DNA from: JACKFB01 sp041389525
GTDB lineage: Bacteria > Myxococcota_A > UBA9042 > PHBI01 > JACKFB01
Length of the DNA: 64,000 bases
NCBI GenBank assembly: GCA_041389525.1
Contig: JAWKRR010000022.1
Span: forward strand, 39,417 to 103,416
Direction: 5' to 3'
Shown: one piece after another, positions 8,937 to 18,900 of the stretch
Layout of the letters: each line of letters starts with the position of its first letter
Numbering within the stretch: the stretch's first letter is position 1
Program-made: the position numbers and the translations under genes
The notes under the pieces: model-generated
What the model saw: only the letters and a program-made list of their open reading frames with translations
What the model was told of the DNA's origin: nothing
Databases searched by the model: none

Positions 8937-9223
8937 GGGCGGGGCTCCTGGAGGGTAGGGCGCCGCCCCAGCCCCGAGGCCGCGGCGAGGATGACGCCGA
9001 GTGTGTATAATGGGGGGAGTTTACTGGCTGGGCGGTCGGTGTCGAGCACACGGGACGCGCAGCGCCGGCGGCGTAGATTCAGCAATCGCGCGTTTGGTGC
9101 GTTGTTTCGGTTGCCGGGACTGGGTTGTGCCCGTAGATGGATGGAGTTCTGGGGATCGCAGCCCAGCTCGACGCCGCCCGGTCATCCGCTCCCGACCTGT
9201 GTTTAGACGATGAGGACCTCTCG

Positions 9224-9829
9224 ATGGCGCGACCCAAATCATTCGATGTCGACGAGGTGCTGGAGCAGGCCGCGACGCTGTTCTGGAACCAGGGCTACGA
9301 GGCGACCTCGATGCGCGACCTCGAGAACGAGCTCGGCGTGGGGCGGCAGAGCCTCTACGACACGTTCGGCGACAAGCGCTCGCTCTTTCTCAAGGCGCTG
9401 GAGCGCTACGCGAAGGATGGCGAGAGCTTCTGGGCTGGCATGGAGGGCCCCGACGCCGGCTTGGCGGAGCTGCGGACCTGGTTTGACGCGCTGGTGGACC
9501 ACGCGGGCCGCGACGGGAGGCGGGCGGGCTGCTTTGTCGTCAACACGGTGGCGGAGCTTGGCGACCAAGACGAGGGCGCGAACGCCATCTGCCGCAGGAG
9601 CCGCGAGACCCTGGCGAAGCGATTCCGGAACGTGCTGGAGAACGCCGTGCGCCGCGACGAGCTGCCCAGCCCGGCCGACCTGGGCGCGGCCGCCGATTTC
9701 CTGGTCGCCCAGACCTACGGCGTGCTGCTGATGGGCAAGAACGGCGCCGCCAGAGACCGCCTCCGCGCGGCCACCGCCCAGGCGCTGCGAGCCGTAGGGG
9801 TCGGGTCCGGACTTAAGACTTGCTCTTGA
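9224..9829 (+). CDS. TetR-family transcriptional regulator
   Basis: The start is ATG at 9224, eight bases after GAGG (9212-9215); the frame runs further up without a plausible start. The 201-residue product begins MARPKSFDVDEVLEQAATLFWNQGYE and has the TetR helix-turn-helix (TSMRDLENELGVGRQSLYDTF, residues about 29-49). The remaining 140 residues form the helical ligand-binding and dimer domain, with GCFVVNTVAELG resembling TetR members close to the AcrR/YcdC type. The 287-base gap upstream, shared with the divergent hydrolase gene, is the likely place for its operator and promoter; no clear palindrome was seen there. The RAYT gene starts 34 bases after its stop, but a functional link is unlikely. 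The ligand is unknown. Confidence 0.9.
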   Translation: MARPKSFDVDEVLEQAATLFWNQGYEATSMRDLENELGVGRQSLYDTFGDKRSLFLKALERYAKDGESFWAGMEGPDAGLAELRTWFDALVDHAGRDGRRAGCFVVNTVAELGDQDEGANAICRRSRETLAKRFRNVLENAVRRDELPSPADLGAAADFLVAQTYGVLLMGKNGAARDRLRAATAQALRAVGVGSGLKTCS

Positions 9830-9862
9830 CGAGGGCGGGGTTGGGGGCGAGGCTCCGCGGCC

Positions 9863-10855
9863 ATGGCACGTACAGCACGCATTCAGGCTCCTGGGCTTTG
9901 GCATCACGTGATGAACCGCGGGGTTGGGCGCGGGGATGTGTTCGTCGACGACGACGACCGGCACGGGTTCTTCGAGCTGCTTGAGGACGTCGCCGAGCGG
10001 TGGGGGCTGCGGACGCACGCGTTCTGCCTGATGGGCAACCACTTCCACCTGCTCGTCGAGGACACGGAGGGAAACCTCGCGCGGGGGATGCGGCACGTGC
10101 TCGGCGTCTACACGCAGCGCTTCAACCGGCGACACGGGCGCGACGGGTCGCTCTTTCGCGGGCGGTTTCGGTCGCGGCTGGTGCAGCACGAGGAGTACCT
10201 CGCGGAGCTTGTGCGCTACATCCATATGAACCCGGTGCAGGCGGGGCTCGCCGAGCACGCGGGCGACTACCCGTGGTCCAGCCACGGGCACTACATGCGC
10301 GGCACGGGCCCCGCGTGGCTCGCGACGGGGGAGGTCATGGGCCGGTTCGGTGGCGACCCCGAGCGGCTCGACACCTTCGTGCACGCGCGGGTGCCCGACG
10401 AGGTCAAGGCGGCGCTGGACCCGGCGGTCAACCCGAAGCTGCTGGGCGACGACGCGTTCGAGGCGGCTTGGGCCGACCGGCTGCGCGGGCGGCCAGGCTC
10501 GGGCCCGGCGGCGGCTGACGCGCCGGGCCGCCTTCGTAGCGCCGCGCGCGAGGTGATCGCCGCGGTCGCCGCGCACTTCCACGTCAAGCCGGCCGCCATC
10601 AAGCGGGCGGTCCGCGGGCAGCCCAACCCCGCCCGCCACGTCGCGCTGCTGGTCTGCTTGGACTACACGCAGATGTCGAGTCGCGACGTCGCCCGGGCCC
10701 TGGCGATGCACCCCACCAGCGTCGCCTCGCTGGCGCATCGCTACCGCAAGACGATGGCTCAGGACCCCGAGTTCCGGGCGGACGTGCAGGCCGTGCTCGC
10801 CGCGCTGCGCGCCGCCCCCCAGCCTGCGTCGACTCGCGGCGCAGCCAAGAGCTGA
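9863..10855 (+). CDS. REP-associated tyrosine transposase (Y1/HUH family) with a DnaA-C-like tail
   Basis: The ATG is at 9863 and the product has 330 residues. Residues 1-150 are a Y1 transposase domain: LWHHVMNRGV at the front, the HUH metal motif as His60-Phe-His62 in CLMGNHFHLL, and the catalytic Tyr in RYIHMNPVQAGL (Tyr119). The HGRDGSLFRGRFRS stretch is typical of RAYT proteins. Residues about 225-310 form a helix-turn-helix block (ARHVALLVCLDYTQMSSRDV, then MHPTSVASLAHRY) that resembles the C-terminal DnaA domain, a known partner domain in this group. RAYTs are single-copy domesticated transposases thought to move REP palindromes. No clear REP pair flanks this gene; the dispersed word GATCTCGGGCTGGC is a candidate cognate element, but that link is speculative. 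Confidence 0.9.
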   Translation: MARTARIQAPGLWHHVMNRGVGRGDVFVDDDDRHGFFELLEDVAERWGLRTHAFCLMGNHFHLLVEDTEGNLARGMRHVLGVYTQRFNRRHGRDGSLFRGRFRSRLVQHEEYLAELVRYIHMNPVQAGLAEHAGDYPWSSHGHYMRGTGPAWLATGEVMGRFGGDPERLDTFVHARVPDEVKAALDPAVNPKLLGDDAFEAAWADRLRGRPGSGPAAADAPGRLRSAAREVIAAVAAHFHVKPAAIKRAVRGQPNPARHVALLVCLDYTQMSSRDVARALAMHPTSVASLAHRYRKTMAQDPEFRADVQAVLAALRAAPQPASTRGAAKS

Positions 10856-11165
10856 GCGGGCGCGCGGCGAACAAGCCCGCCCGGGTCCGAGGCGAATCTA
10901 GAGACGGCGACAGGCCGATCGGAGATCCTCGGGCCCGAACTCGCCCGCGGTGACGGGTCTTTTTCGCGCCGACCGACCGTCGGGGTTCGCCGTTCGGCAG
11001 CGGCGCGCTGGCCCCGGGGTTGCTCGCCCATAGGGCCGGACCTAGTGCCGCGAGGGTTTCGTCTCGGCGAGCCAGTTACATCGACGGCGCGAATGCGCGT
11101 GGCGCACCGGCCGCGGGTCCGCATTCTAAATGCCTCACACACAATGACTTGGAAGAGGCTCCACG
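10856..11165. other. Intergenic stretch with no recognised gene
   Basis: These 310 bases separate the RAYT gene from the large repeat lipoprotein. No conserved protein, RNA or terminator was recognised. The less GC-rich last 60 bases (ATTCTAAATGCCTCACACACAA) probably carry the promoter of the lipoprotein gene, but no convincing -35/-10 pair was found. Confidence 0.4.
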
Positions 11166-14100
11166 ATGCGTAAGCAGACGTTCCGGATTGGCCTGCTCGT
11201 GGCCGTTGCTTTATTGGCGGGTTGTCCAGACGGCACGACCTCGTCGAACGACGCCACGGCCGATGCGCTCCCCGAGGTCGACGGCTCGACATTCCTCGAC
11301 AGTGCGGGCGGCGACGCGACCGTGGACACCGCGCCCGACGCCACGCCGGACACCGTCCCTGACACAACGGACACGGGCCCCGACGCCACGCCGGACGCGG
11401 TCCCCGACGCCACGCCGGACGCGGTCCCCGACGCCACGCCGGACGCGGCCCCCGACGCCACGCCGGACGCGGCCCCCGACGCCACGCCGGACGCGGTCCC
11501 CGACATCCGCGCCGGACGCGGTCCCCGACGCCACGCCGGACGCGGCCCCCGACGCCACGCCGGACGCGGCCCCCGACACCACGCCGGACGCGGCCCCCGA
11601 CGCCACGCCGGACGCGGTCCCCGACACCGCGCCGGACGCGGTCCCCGACACCGCGCCGGACACGGCCCCCGACACCACGCCGGACACAGCCCCTGACACC
11701 ACGCCGGACACGGTCCCCGACACCACGCCGGACGCTGGCACCGCCTGCGAGTGCGGCCCGACTGCACCGGAAGGTCTGCGGGACGACGCCTGCGGCGGCA
11801 CCTGCGGTGAGTGCGCCTCCGGCCAGCTGTGCAGCGCGGACGGCACCGCCTGCGAGTGCGTGCCCGACTGCACCGGAAAGGTCTGCGGCGACGACGCCTG
11901 CGGCGGCACCTGCGGTGAGTGCGCCTCCGGCCAAGCGTGCAGCGCGGACGGCACCGCCTGCGAGTGCGTGCCCGACTGCACCGGAAAGGTCTGCGGCGAC
12001 GACGCCTGCGGCGGCACCTGCGGTGAGTGCGCCTCCGGCCAAGCGTGCAGCGCGGACGGCACCGCCTGCGAGTGCGCGCCCGACTGCACCGGAAAGATCT
12101 GCGGCGACGACGCCTGCGGCGGCACCTGCGGTGAGTGCGCCTCCGGCCAAGCGTGCAGCGCGGACGGCACCGCCTGCGAGTGCGTGCCCGACTGCAACGG
12201 CGCGGTGTGCGGTGACGACGGCTGTGGCGGCAGCTGCAGCGCGGACACCCCGACCATCGCGTGCGCCGACGTCTTCACCGGCGTGACCAACGAAGGCGGC
12301 GCGACCGCCCTGAACAACGCCACCTGGGGCGGGTGCGCGGTGAACGAAGAGTACGACGGTCCCGAGATCGGCTGGGTGTTCACCCCGACCCAGGACTCCG
12401 TCGCCACGTTTGAGCAGACCAACGACCCGGCGTTCGGAGGCATCGGGGGCGTCGGCGACGACGTAGACCTCTTCGTGATCGAGGCGGACGACGCCAACAT
12501 GTGCTCGCCCAGCCCGACCGCGTGCCTCAACGCCACCGCATTCCACACCGCCGTGTTCAACGCGGTCGCCGGCAAGACCTACTACCTCATCATGGACGGT
12601 TGGACCTCGGGTGGCGGCTCCGGCATCGTCAACCCCATCGACGTCAGCCTGACCTGCTGCACGCCCGACTGCGCGGGCAAGCTGTGCGGCGACGACGGCT
12701 GCGGCGGCACCTGCGGCGAGTGCGCCGATGGGGACGCGTGCAACGAAGGGGCCTGCTGCACGCCCGACTGCGCCGGCAAGGTGTGCGGCGACGACGGCTG
12801 CGGCGGCACCTGCGGCGAATGCGCCGCCGGGGACACGTGCACCGTGGGGACCTGCTGCACGCCCGACTGCACGGGCAAACTGTGCGGCGGCGACGGCTGT
12901 GGCGGCAGCTGCGGCGGGGACGCCCCGACCATCGCGTGCGCTGACGTCTTCACCGGCCTGACCAACGACGGGGGTCCTGCCACCCTGAACACAGCCACCT
13001 GGAACGGGTGCGCGAGCTCGGAGGCGTACGACGGTCCCGAGATCGGCTGGGTGTTCACACCGACCCAGGACTCCGTCGCCACGTTCGAGCAGACCAACGA
13101 CCCGGCGTTCGGAGGCATCGGGGGCATAGGCGACGACGTAGACCTCTTCGTGGTCGAGGCAGACGACGCCAACATGTGCTCGCCGAGCCCGGACACGTGC
13201 CTCGCCGCCACCCGATTCTACGATGCCGAGTTCAAAGCGGTCGCCGGGAAGAGCTACTACCTCATCCTGGACGGCTGGACCTCCGGTGGCGGCACCGGCA
13301 TCGTCAACCCCATCGACGTCAGCCTGACCTGCTGCTTCCCGGCCTGCGACAACCTCAGCTGCGACATCACCGACGGGTGCGGCGGGACCTGCGGTTGCGC
13401 CGCGGGAGACACGTGCAACGCCGGCTCCTGCTGCACGCCCGATTGCGCGGGCAAGCTGTGCGGCGACGACGGCTGCGGCGGCAGCTGCGGTGCCTGCAAC
13501 GCCGGGGACACGTGCAACCAAGGGGCCTGCTGCACGCCCGATTGCACGGGCAAGCTGTGCGGCGACGACGGCTGCGGCGGTGGTTGCGGCGAGGACGTCC
13601 CGACCATCGCATGCGCTGACGTCTTCACCGGCCTGACCAATGACGGAGGCTTGACCACCCTGAACAACGCCACGTGGAACGGGTGCGCGGGCGCGGAGGA
13701 CTACGAGGGTCCCGAGATCGGCTGGGTGTTCACCCCGACCGAGGACGTCGCCGCCAGCTTCGTGCAGACCAACGACCCGCTGCTCACCGGGGCCGCAGCC
13801 GTCGCCGACGACTTGGACCTCTTCGTGGTCGAGGCCGACGCGGTGGATATGTGCTTGCCGAGCCCAGCCGCGTGCCTCACCGCCACCACGTTGCACACCG
13901 CCGACTTCAACGCGTTCGCCGGCAAGAGCTACTACCTCATCCTTGACGGCTGGACCGGGGGTGGCGGCACCGGAATCGTCAATCCCATCGACGTCAGCCT
14001 GACCTGCTGTGTCCGCTCCTGCGACAAAGTCAGCTGCGGCGGCGCGGACGGGTGCGGAGGGACCTGCGGTTGCGCCGACGGGGACACGTGCAACGCAGGT

Positions 14101-14628
14101 TCCTGCTGCACGCCAGCGTGCGCCCCGGGGGTCTGCGGAGCCGGCTCCGACGGATGTGGCGGCCAGTGCGCCTGCGACGCGGGCTTGGTCTGCGGCGTCG
14201 ACAACCAGTGCGCGCCACCCGGGCAGGGCAATGACTGCAGCGACCCCCTGGTCGCCACGGGCGCGCTCCCCATCACCTTGACCGGAGACACCGATCTCTT
14301 TTTCGACTCGTTCACGGGCGGGGACACCTGCGCGACGAACTTCGGGAATGGCAGCGGTGTTGCCGACGCCGTCTACGAGTGGACTCCCGACGAGACCGGG
14401 GCCTACACGTTCACCCTGGACGTGGGTGGCAGCGGCGCCGCGCCGAGCTTCTTGCACTACCGCACGGCGTGCGACGGGGCCTGTGACGGGGCAAGCGGAG
14501 ACCTCTACCAGGGCGGCGCCGTGACGTGGACCCTGACCGGCGGCACGACCTACCACATCATCGTGGATGGACAGTTCTCCGAGGAGGCCGGTCCCTACAC
14601 CCTGACCATCTCGGGGCCGGCTCCCTGA
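11166..14628 (+). CDS. Large repeat-rich, cysteine-rich lipoprotein, reading frame broken once at about 11506
   Basis: The true start is ATG at 11166: MRKQTFRIGLLVAVALLAGC is a lipoprotein signal with Cys20. An Asp/Pro/Ala/Thr-rich linker encoded by 24-base repeats (units like DATPDAVP) follows. One extra T at about 11506 (GACATCCGC where other copies read GACACCGC) moves the frame by one. The rest of the protein, from APDAVPDATPD to the stop at 14628, is in the shifted frame; with that base ignored the product has about 1153 residues. After the linker come four near-identical 36-residue Cys-rich units (CTGKVCGDDACGGTCGEC). Then three copies of a roughly 130-residue beta domain (IACADVFTG, EIGWVFTPT, YYLILDGWT) alternate with shorter CTPDCAGKLCGDDGCGG modules, and a C-terminal pre-peptidase-like domain ends in GPYTLTISGPAP. 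It is a probable cell-surface protein of unknown function. The break may be real, phase-variable or an assembly error. Confidence 0.8.
11328..11736 (+). repeat. 24-base tandem repeat array coding Asp/Pro/Ala-rich linker
   Basis: Units such as GACGCCACGCCGGACGCG plus GTCCCC or GCCCCC recur back to back with small substitutions, each coding eight residues (DATPDAVP type). The array contains the frameshifting extra T at 11506. Such arrays change length easily, so copy number may vary between strains. Confidence 0.85.
11737..12190 (+). repeat. 108-base tandem repeats coding 36-residue Cys-rich units
   Basis: The word GGCACCGCCTGCGAGTGCG recurs at 108-base spacing (11842, 11950, 12058, 12166). 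The first copy (about 11737) is 105 bases long because it lacks three separate single bases within about 30 bases; the three losses together keep the frame but scramble about 13 residues. Near-identity of the other copies at DNA level points to recent expansion or gene conversion. Confidence 0.85.
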
Positions 14629-14778
14629 TCGGCGTGGCGCGGCGGCGGCGGGCTGGTCCGTCGCCGCCTGCCCACAGCGCGGCGGCTGCTGCCCGATGTG
14701 GTCGCCGCCCCGCCACGGCTGGCTGGCGGTCGGCCGCGAGCGCCGGTATCGTCGTGCCATCGAAACACGGAGGCGGCG

Positions 14779-15942
14779 ATGGTCTGCTCACGGCTCGGCG
14801 ACGGGCTGCTGGCTTTGTCGTGCGCGGTGCTCTTGGCGTGCGGTGGCGGGACCGGAACCGACGACCCGGGGGAGCCGGGCGTCGTCACTGAGTGGGACGG
14901 GCAGACCTGTCCAGGCGGCGGCACGCTGGCGACGGACCCGGTGGACGTCCACGCGCGCTGGTGCGAGTCCGGGGGGAAGCGCTCGGGGCCCTTTGGGCGC
15001 TGGTATCCGCCCGGGCCTGAGGCCGGCGGGGCGCGCGAGGTGCTCGGCCAGTACTCGGGCGGGCTGGCGAGCGGCACCTGGGCGACCTACTACGAGTCGG
15101 GCGGGATCGCTGAGACGGGCGCCTATCGGGACGGGGAGCGAGATGGGGGCTGGCGATTCTTGAGGGCCGACGGCTCGCTGGAGAGCGACGGGACCTACGC
15201 GGCCGGGGTCCTCAGCGGCGCGTGGAAGACCTACGCGCGCGACGGCGGCGTCGCGGAAGCCGGCGCGTACGTCGCGGGCGAGCGGGGCGGCGTCTGGACG
15301 CGCTACGGGGCCGCGGGCCAGGTCGTCGAGACCACCACCTGGGCGGCCGGGCTGCGCGACGGGCTCTACGAGCGCTTCTACGCCGACGGCGGCGCGGCGG
15401 AGACCGGGACCTACGCGGCCGACCGGCGCCAGGGCACCTGGACCCTGTGGCACCCCGGCGGCGAGAAACAGACCGAGGGCGCCTACGACCGCGGGACGAA
15501 GACCGGCCTGTGGCGTGGCTGGATGCCCGACGGCCGACCCGACTTCGAGGGGCCCTACGTCGCGAGCCTCGCCCACGGGACCTGGACCTTCTGGGAGTAC
15601 GCGCTGCCCTCGCCGATACGCCGTCGCACCGGCGAGTTCCGGTCCGGCGCCGCGGTCGGCGCGTGGAAGGTCATCTGGGAGACCGGCGGCGCGGGCACCG
15701 TGCAAGAGGAATATGCCTACGTCGGCGGCCTGCCCCACGGCCCGACCCGCGGCTTCTGGCAGGACGGCACGCCCTGGTGGGTCGGCTTCTACAGCGCCGG
15801 ACAGCGAGACGGCGCCTGGATGATTTGGCACTCCAACGGGCAGTTGGCGGCACAAGGCGAGTACGCGGACGGCGAGCGCACCGGCGACTGGACCTGCTTC
15901 GACGCGTCTGGCCAGCCCACCGACTGCGAGGGGCTCCTATGA
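14779..15942 (+). CDS. MORN-like repeat lipoprotein
   Basis: The ATG at 14779 follows GGAGG at 14769-14773; upstream in-frame starts are less likely. The 387-residue product has a lipoprotein signal (LLALSCAVLLACGGG, Cys near 20). The rest is a run of about 12 repeats of 22-25 residues of the MORN_2 / YwqK type, with the pattern G-x-Y-x-x-G-x-R-x-G-x-W-x-x-Y/W-x-x-x-G (for example GAYRDGERDGGWRFLRADGS and GEYADGERTGDWTCF). Some relatives of this repeat family are annotated as YwqK antitoxins, but no toxin is visible here and an envelope or binding role is more likely. The stop overlaps the start of the next gene by four bases (ATGA), implying coupled translation. Confidence 0.88.
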   Translation: MVCSRLGDGLLALSCAVLLACGGGTGTDDPGEPGVVTEWDGQTCPGGGTLATDPVDVHARWCESGGKRSGPFGRWYPPGPEAGGAREVLGQYSGGLASGTWATYYESGGIAETGAYRDGERDGGWRFLRADGSLESDGTYAAGVLSGAWKTYARDGGVAEAGAYVAGERGGVWTRYGAAGQVVETTTWAAGLRDGLYERFYADGGAAETGTYAADRRQGTWTLWHPGGEKQTEGAYDRGTKTGLWRGWMPDGRPDFEGPYVASLAHGTWTFWEYALPSPIRRRTGEFRSGAAVGAWKVIWETGGAGTVQEEYAYVGGLPHGPTRGFWQDGTPWWVGFYSAGQRDGAWMIWHSNGQLAAQGEYADGERTGDWTCFDASGQPTDCEGLL

Positions 15943-18900
15943 GGCGCAGGACCCACACGGGGCCGGCCCTCGGCGCGACCCTGGCGCTGCTCTCGCTGCT
16001 CGGCCCGGCCCACGCTCACGGCGGCCTCTTCGCCCCTCCGAGCGACCCCGATCTCGGGCTGGTGGACGTCGTCCCGCTGGCTGGCTCCCTGGTGACCGTC
16101 GACGCGAAAGGCTGGGCCTGGCTCGCCGATGTGTCCGACGAATACTGGCTCTCCGCGGTCCCCATGGGCGCGCCCTTCGCCGCGGCCACGTCGATTCGCT
16201 TCCCCAGCGTCCAGCTTGGCGGCCCGCCCTCCGCCAGCATCACCCACGGCCGCCGCGCCTGCCCGGCCCGAGACGGCGACGGCGTGTGGGTGCTGGACAT
16301 CAAAAACGGCGACACCGCCTCACTGTTTCGCCTCCGCGCGGCCGACTACTCACCCCCCACGGGCTTTCCCGTGCAGGCGGTCGTCGAGATCCCGATGCTG
16401 CCACCGCTTCGCGAGGCCCTGGGGCTGAGCCTTAGCTGGGAGGCGACCCTGCAGACCTACTTCAAGACGAACGTCGCCCACCCGCGCTTCGGCCTGGTCG
16501 AGCGGCCCGACGGCGCGGTCTGCGCGATGTTCGCCGGCGCCTCGTTCTGCCTCGTCCCGGGCGCCACGGCCGCCGAGGGGACGCTTGAGCTGCTGACCCG
16601 GCCGGAGGACTTCGCGACAGGCCTGCCCGTGGACCCACAGGTCGGCGGCGGCGGCTACGGCATCGTGCGCGACATGCTGTGGACCCGCGCCGAGGGGCGC
16701 CACATCCTGCTCATCGAGCGAAAGCGCGACCCCATCCCCTTCAACACCTCGTGGAATCCGACCGGAGCGAGCGAGCACACCGCTCATCTGGTGGTCGAGC
16801 GGCACCCCGACGGCACCTTCGACGTGCTCGACGGCCCCTACCACGTCAAATACGACGACAATCGCTCGACCCTGAGCAGCCACCCGCTCACCGACGCCGT
16901 TCAGCTAATGGAGTGGCCAGGGCGGCAGGCCGTGGTCGCGTGGCCCGTCCGCGGGCAAGCGTGGAACTGGGTCGACGCGAACGCTGGCGACGCGCAGGGA
17001 GGCGACCTGGCCAACCCGAACTTCACCCCGGTCGGCTGGGTCGGCGACGGGATGCGCGTCGTGTCGCTGGGCGCTGGAGGCGGCGCGGGGGACCTGCCCC
17101 TGGGCGACGCCCTAGACCGGCGGCTCACCTGCGAGCGCGCGTTCTTCGGCCACTGCGCCACCGCCGCGACGACGCGACTCGTCGCCGAGCCAGGGACCGG
17201 GACCCCACTCCTCGCCCTGGAGACCGAGCGCGAGGGCGCGGGCCTGCCCATCTACCGCGTGGTGCTCGACGACGCGAAGCTGGACCTCGACGGCGACCAC
17301 CTGACCGCCGCCGAGGAGGCCGCGGCGGGCACCAGCGACCTGTGGGCCGACAGCGACGGCGGCGGCAACAGCGACCGCGAAGAGCTGCTCGCGGGCACCG
17401 ACCCGAACGACCCCCAAGACGATCCGGTGGGGGCGCTGCGGGACGGCGGCGAGGTCATCTACTCGACCAGCGCGCTGATTCGTCGTCGCCTCGGCCGCCT
17501 CTGGAGCGGCGGAGCCCCGCCCCCGCTGGGCATCAGCTACGCGCCGGCGGGCCCGGTCTGTGTCGCCACCGGCTGCTACAACGCCCGCGGCGAGCAGGTG
17601 CTGCGTTGGGACGGCCAGGACCCAGCGACGGCCTGGGTCCCGACCAAATCCGTCGACGGGCGCTGGGTGGTCATCTGGACGGCGGACGACGTGGTGCGCA
17701 TCCGCGTGGCCGACGGCCTGCGCGAGACCATCGTCGCGCGCGACGCCCTGGCGAGCCTGTTCGAGCTCGTGGACACGGGACCGGCGCTCTGGGGCGTGCG
17801 CGTCATCCCCGTCGACGCAGATGAAACCTGGTTCATCTCGCAGTGGCCCCGGGCCATGGCGGTGGTCGTCGACTCAAGCGGCGCGCGGGTGGCCTTCGAC
17901 CCGATGAAAGCGCGCTGCGACGCGGGATTGGGGCCCTGCGACCCGGGCCCGCTGCCCGAGGCCGCCAACGCCCACAAGAGCTGCGGCGGCGGCCTGCCCG
18001 GCGCGGTGTGCGGCGACCCGCTGCCGGCCCACGACCTGGACGACCGCGACCTGCACCTCGTGGGCTGGGACGAGGCCCTGGGCCGCTTGATCGTGGTCGT
18101 TCATGGCGTCTGGGACACCTACGAGCTGGCCCTTCACCACACGGACGCCCCCATGCTGCGCCGCAGCAACGTCGACCTCCGCGTCGAGCCCGTCGACCCG
18201 CGCGACCCGTGGGCGCTCTTACGCCCGACGATTCATACCGAGGCCATGTGGCACGGCACCGGCTACGGCGACGTCCTGACCGACGTGCGCACGCGCGGCC
18301 CCTTCGGCGCGCCGATCGCCGGCCGCTTGGAGGCCTTCGCCATGTACGGCCCCGGGGTCTTCGGCGGCTGGGGCGACACGCTGCTCTACTGGCTCTACAC
18401 CGGCAGCGGCCAGGACGGCCTCTTCGAGCTCGTCCGCATGCCGGGCGGCCTCGAACCGGGCGACGTGCTGGTCCTGGGGACACGCAGCGACCCCACCTGG
18501 GCCGGCTCGGTCGCCGGCGACGACCCGGAGCCACAGCTCTGGCGGAGCAGCGCGCGCGGAGGCTTGGCCCAAGTGTGGGCGGGCCCCCAGGGCCTGCTCG
18601 ACGCGCCCACTGACATGGACGTCACCGCCGACGGCGACCTCTGCATCGTCGACGGCGGCACGGTCTTCCGCTTCGCCGCGCTCTCTTTTGACCAGCGTTT
18701 GCCTAGCGTTTTCGTCGACGGCTGGACCGGACACGACGCGGCGCGCTGCCGCTTCGCCCCCGACGGCACGCTGTGGCTCCAGACCGCCGGGGGCGTGCTG
18801 ATGAGCCAGCCCGAGATCACCTCCGACTTCGCCCCCGCCGAGGGCGGCCCCCCCTTCGAGGACCGCGCGCTGGTCCGCCCCGACGGGCTCGTCGTCAGCC

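Noticed and set aside
9006..9011. A perfect TATAAT in the gap before the TetR gene
   Set aside because: No acceptable -35 box lies 16-18 bases upstream on either strand and it is more than 200 bases from the TetR start; kept only as a note.
11328..11736. 24-base tandem repeats as a CRISPR or iteron array
   Set aside because: They are directly adjoining without spacers and code a DATPDAVP-type linker in the lipoprotein.
10759..14760. A 1333-codon open frame on the minus strand
   Set aside because: It lies opposite the repeat lipoprotein and RAYT genes, has no family resemblance, and exists because very GC-rich coding DNA rarely contains stop codons in the antisense frame.
14779..15942. MORN-like repeat gene as a YwqK-type antitoxin
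   Set aside because: The repeat resembles that family but the protein is a lipoprotein and no toxin gene is adjacent; the next gene encodes a 1111-residue surface protein.
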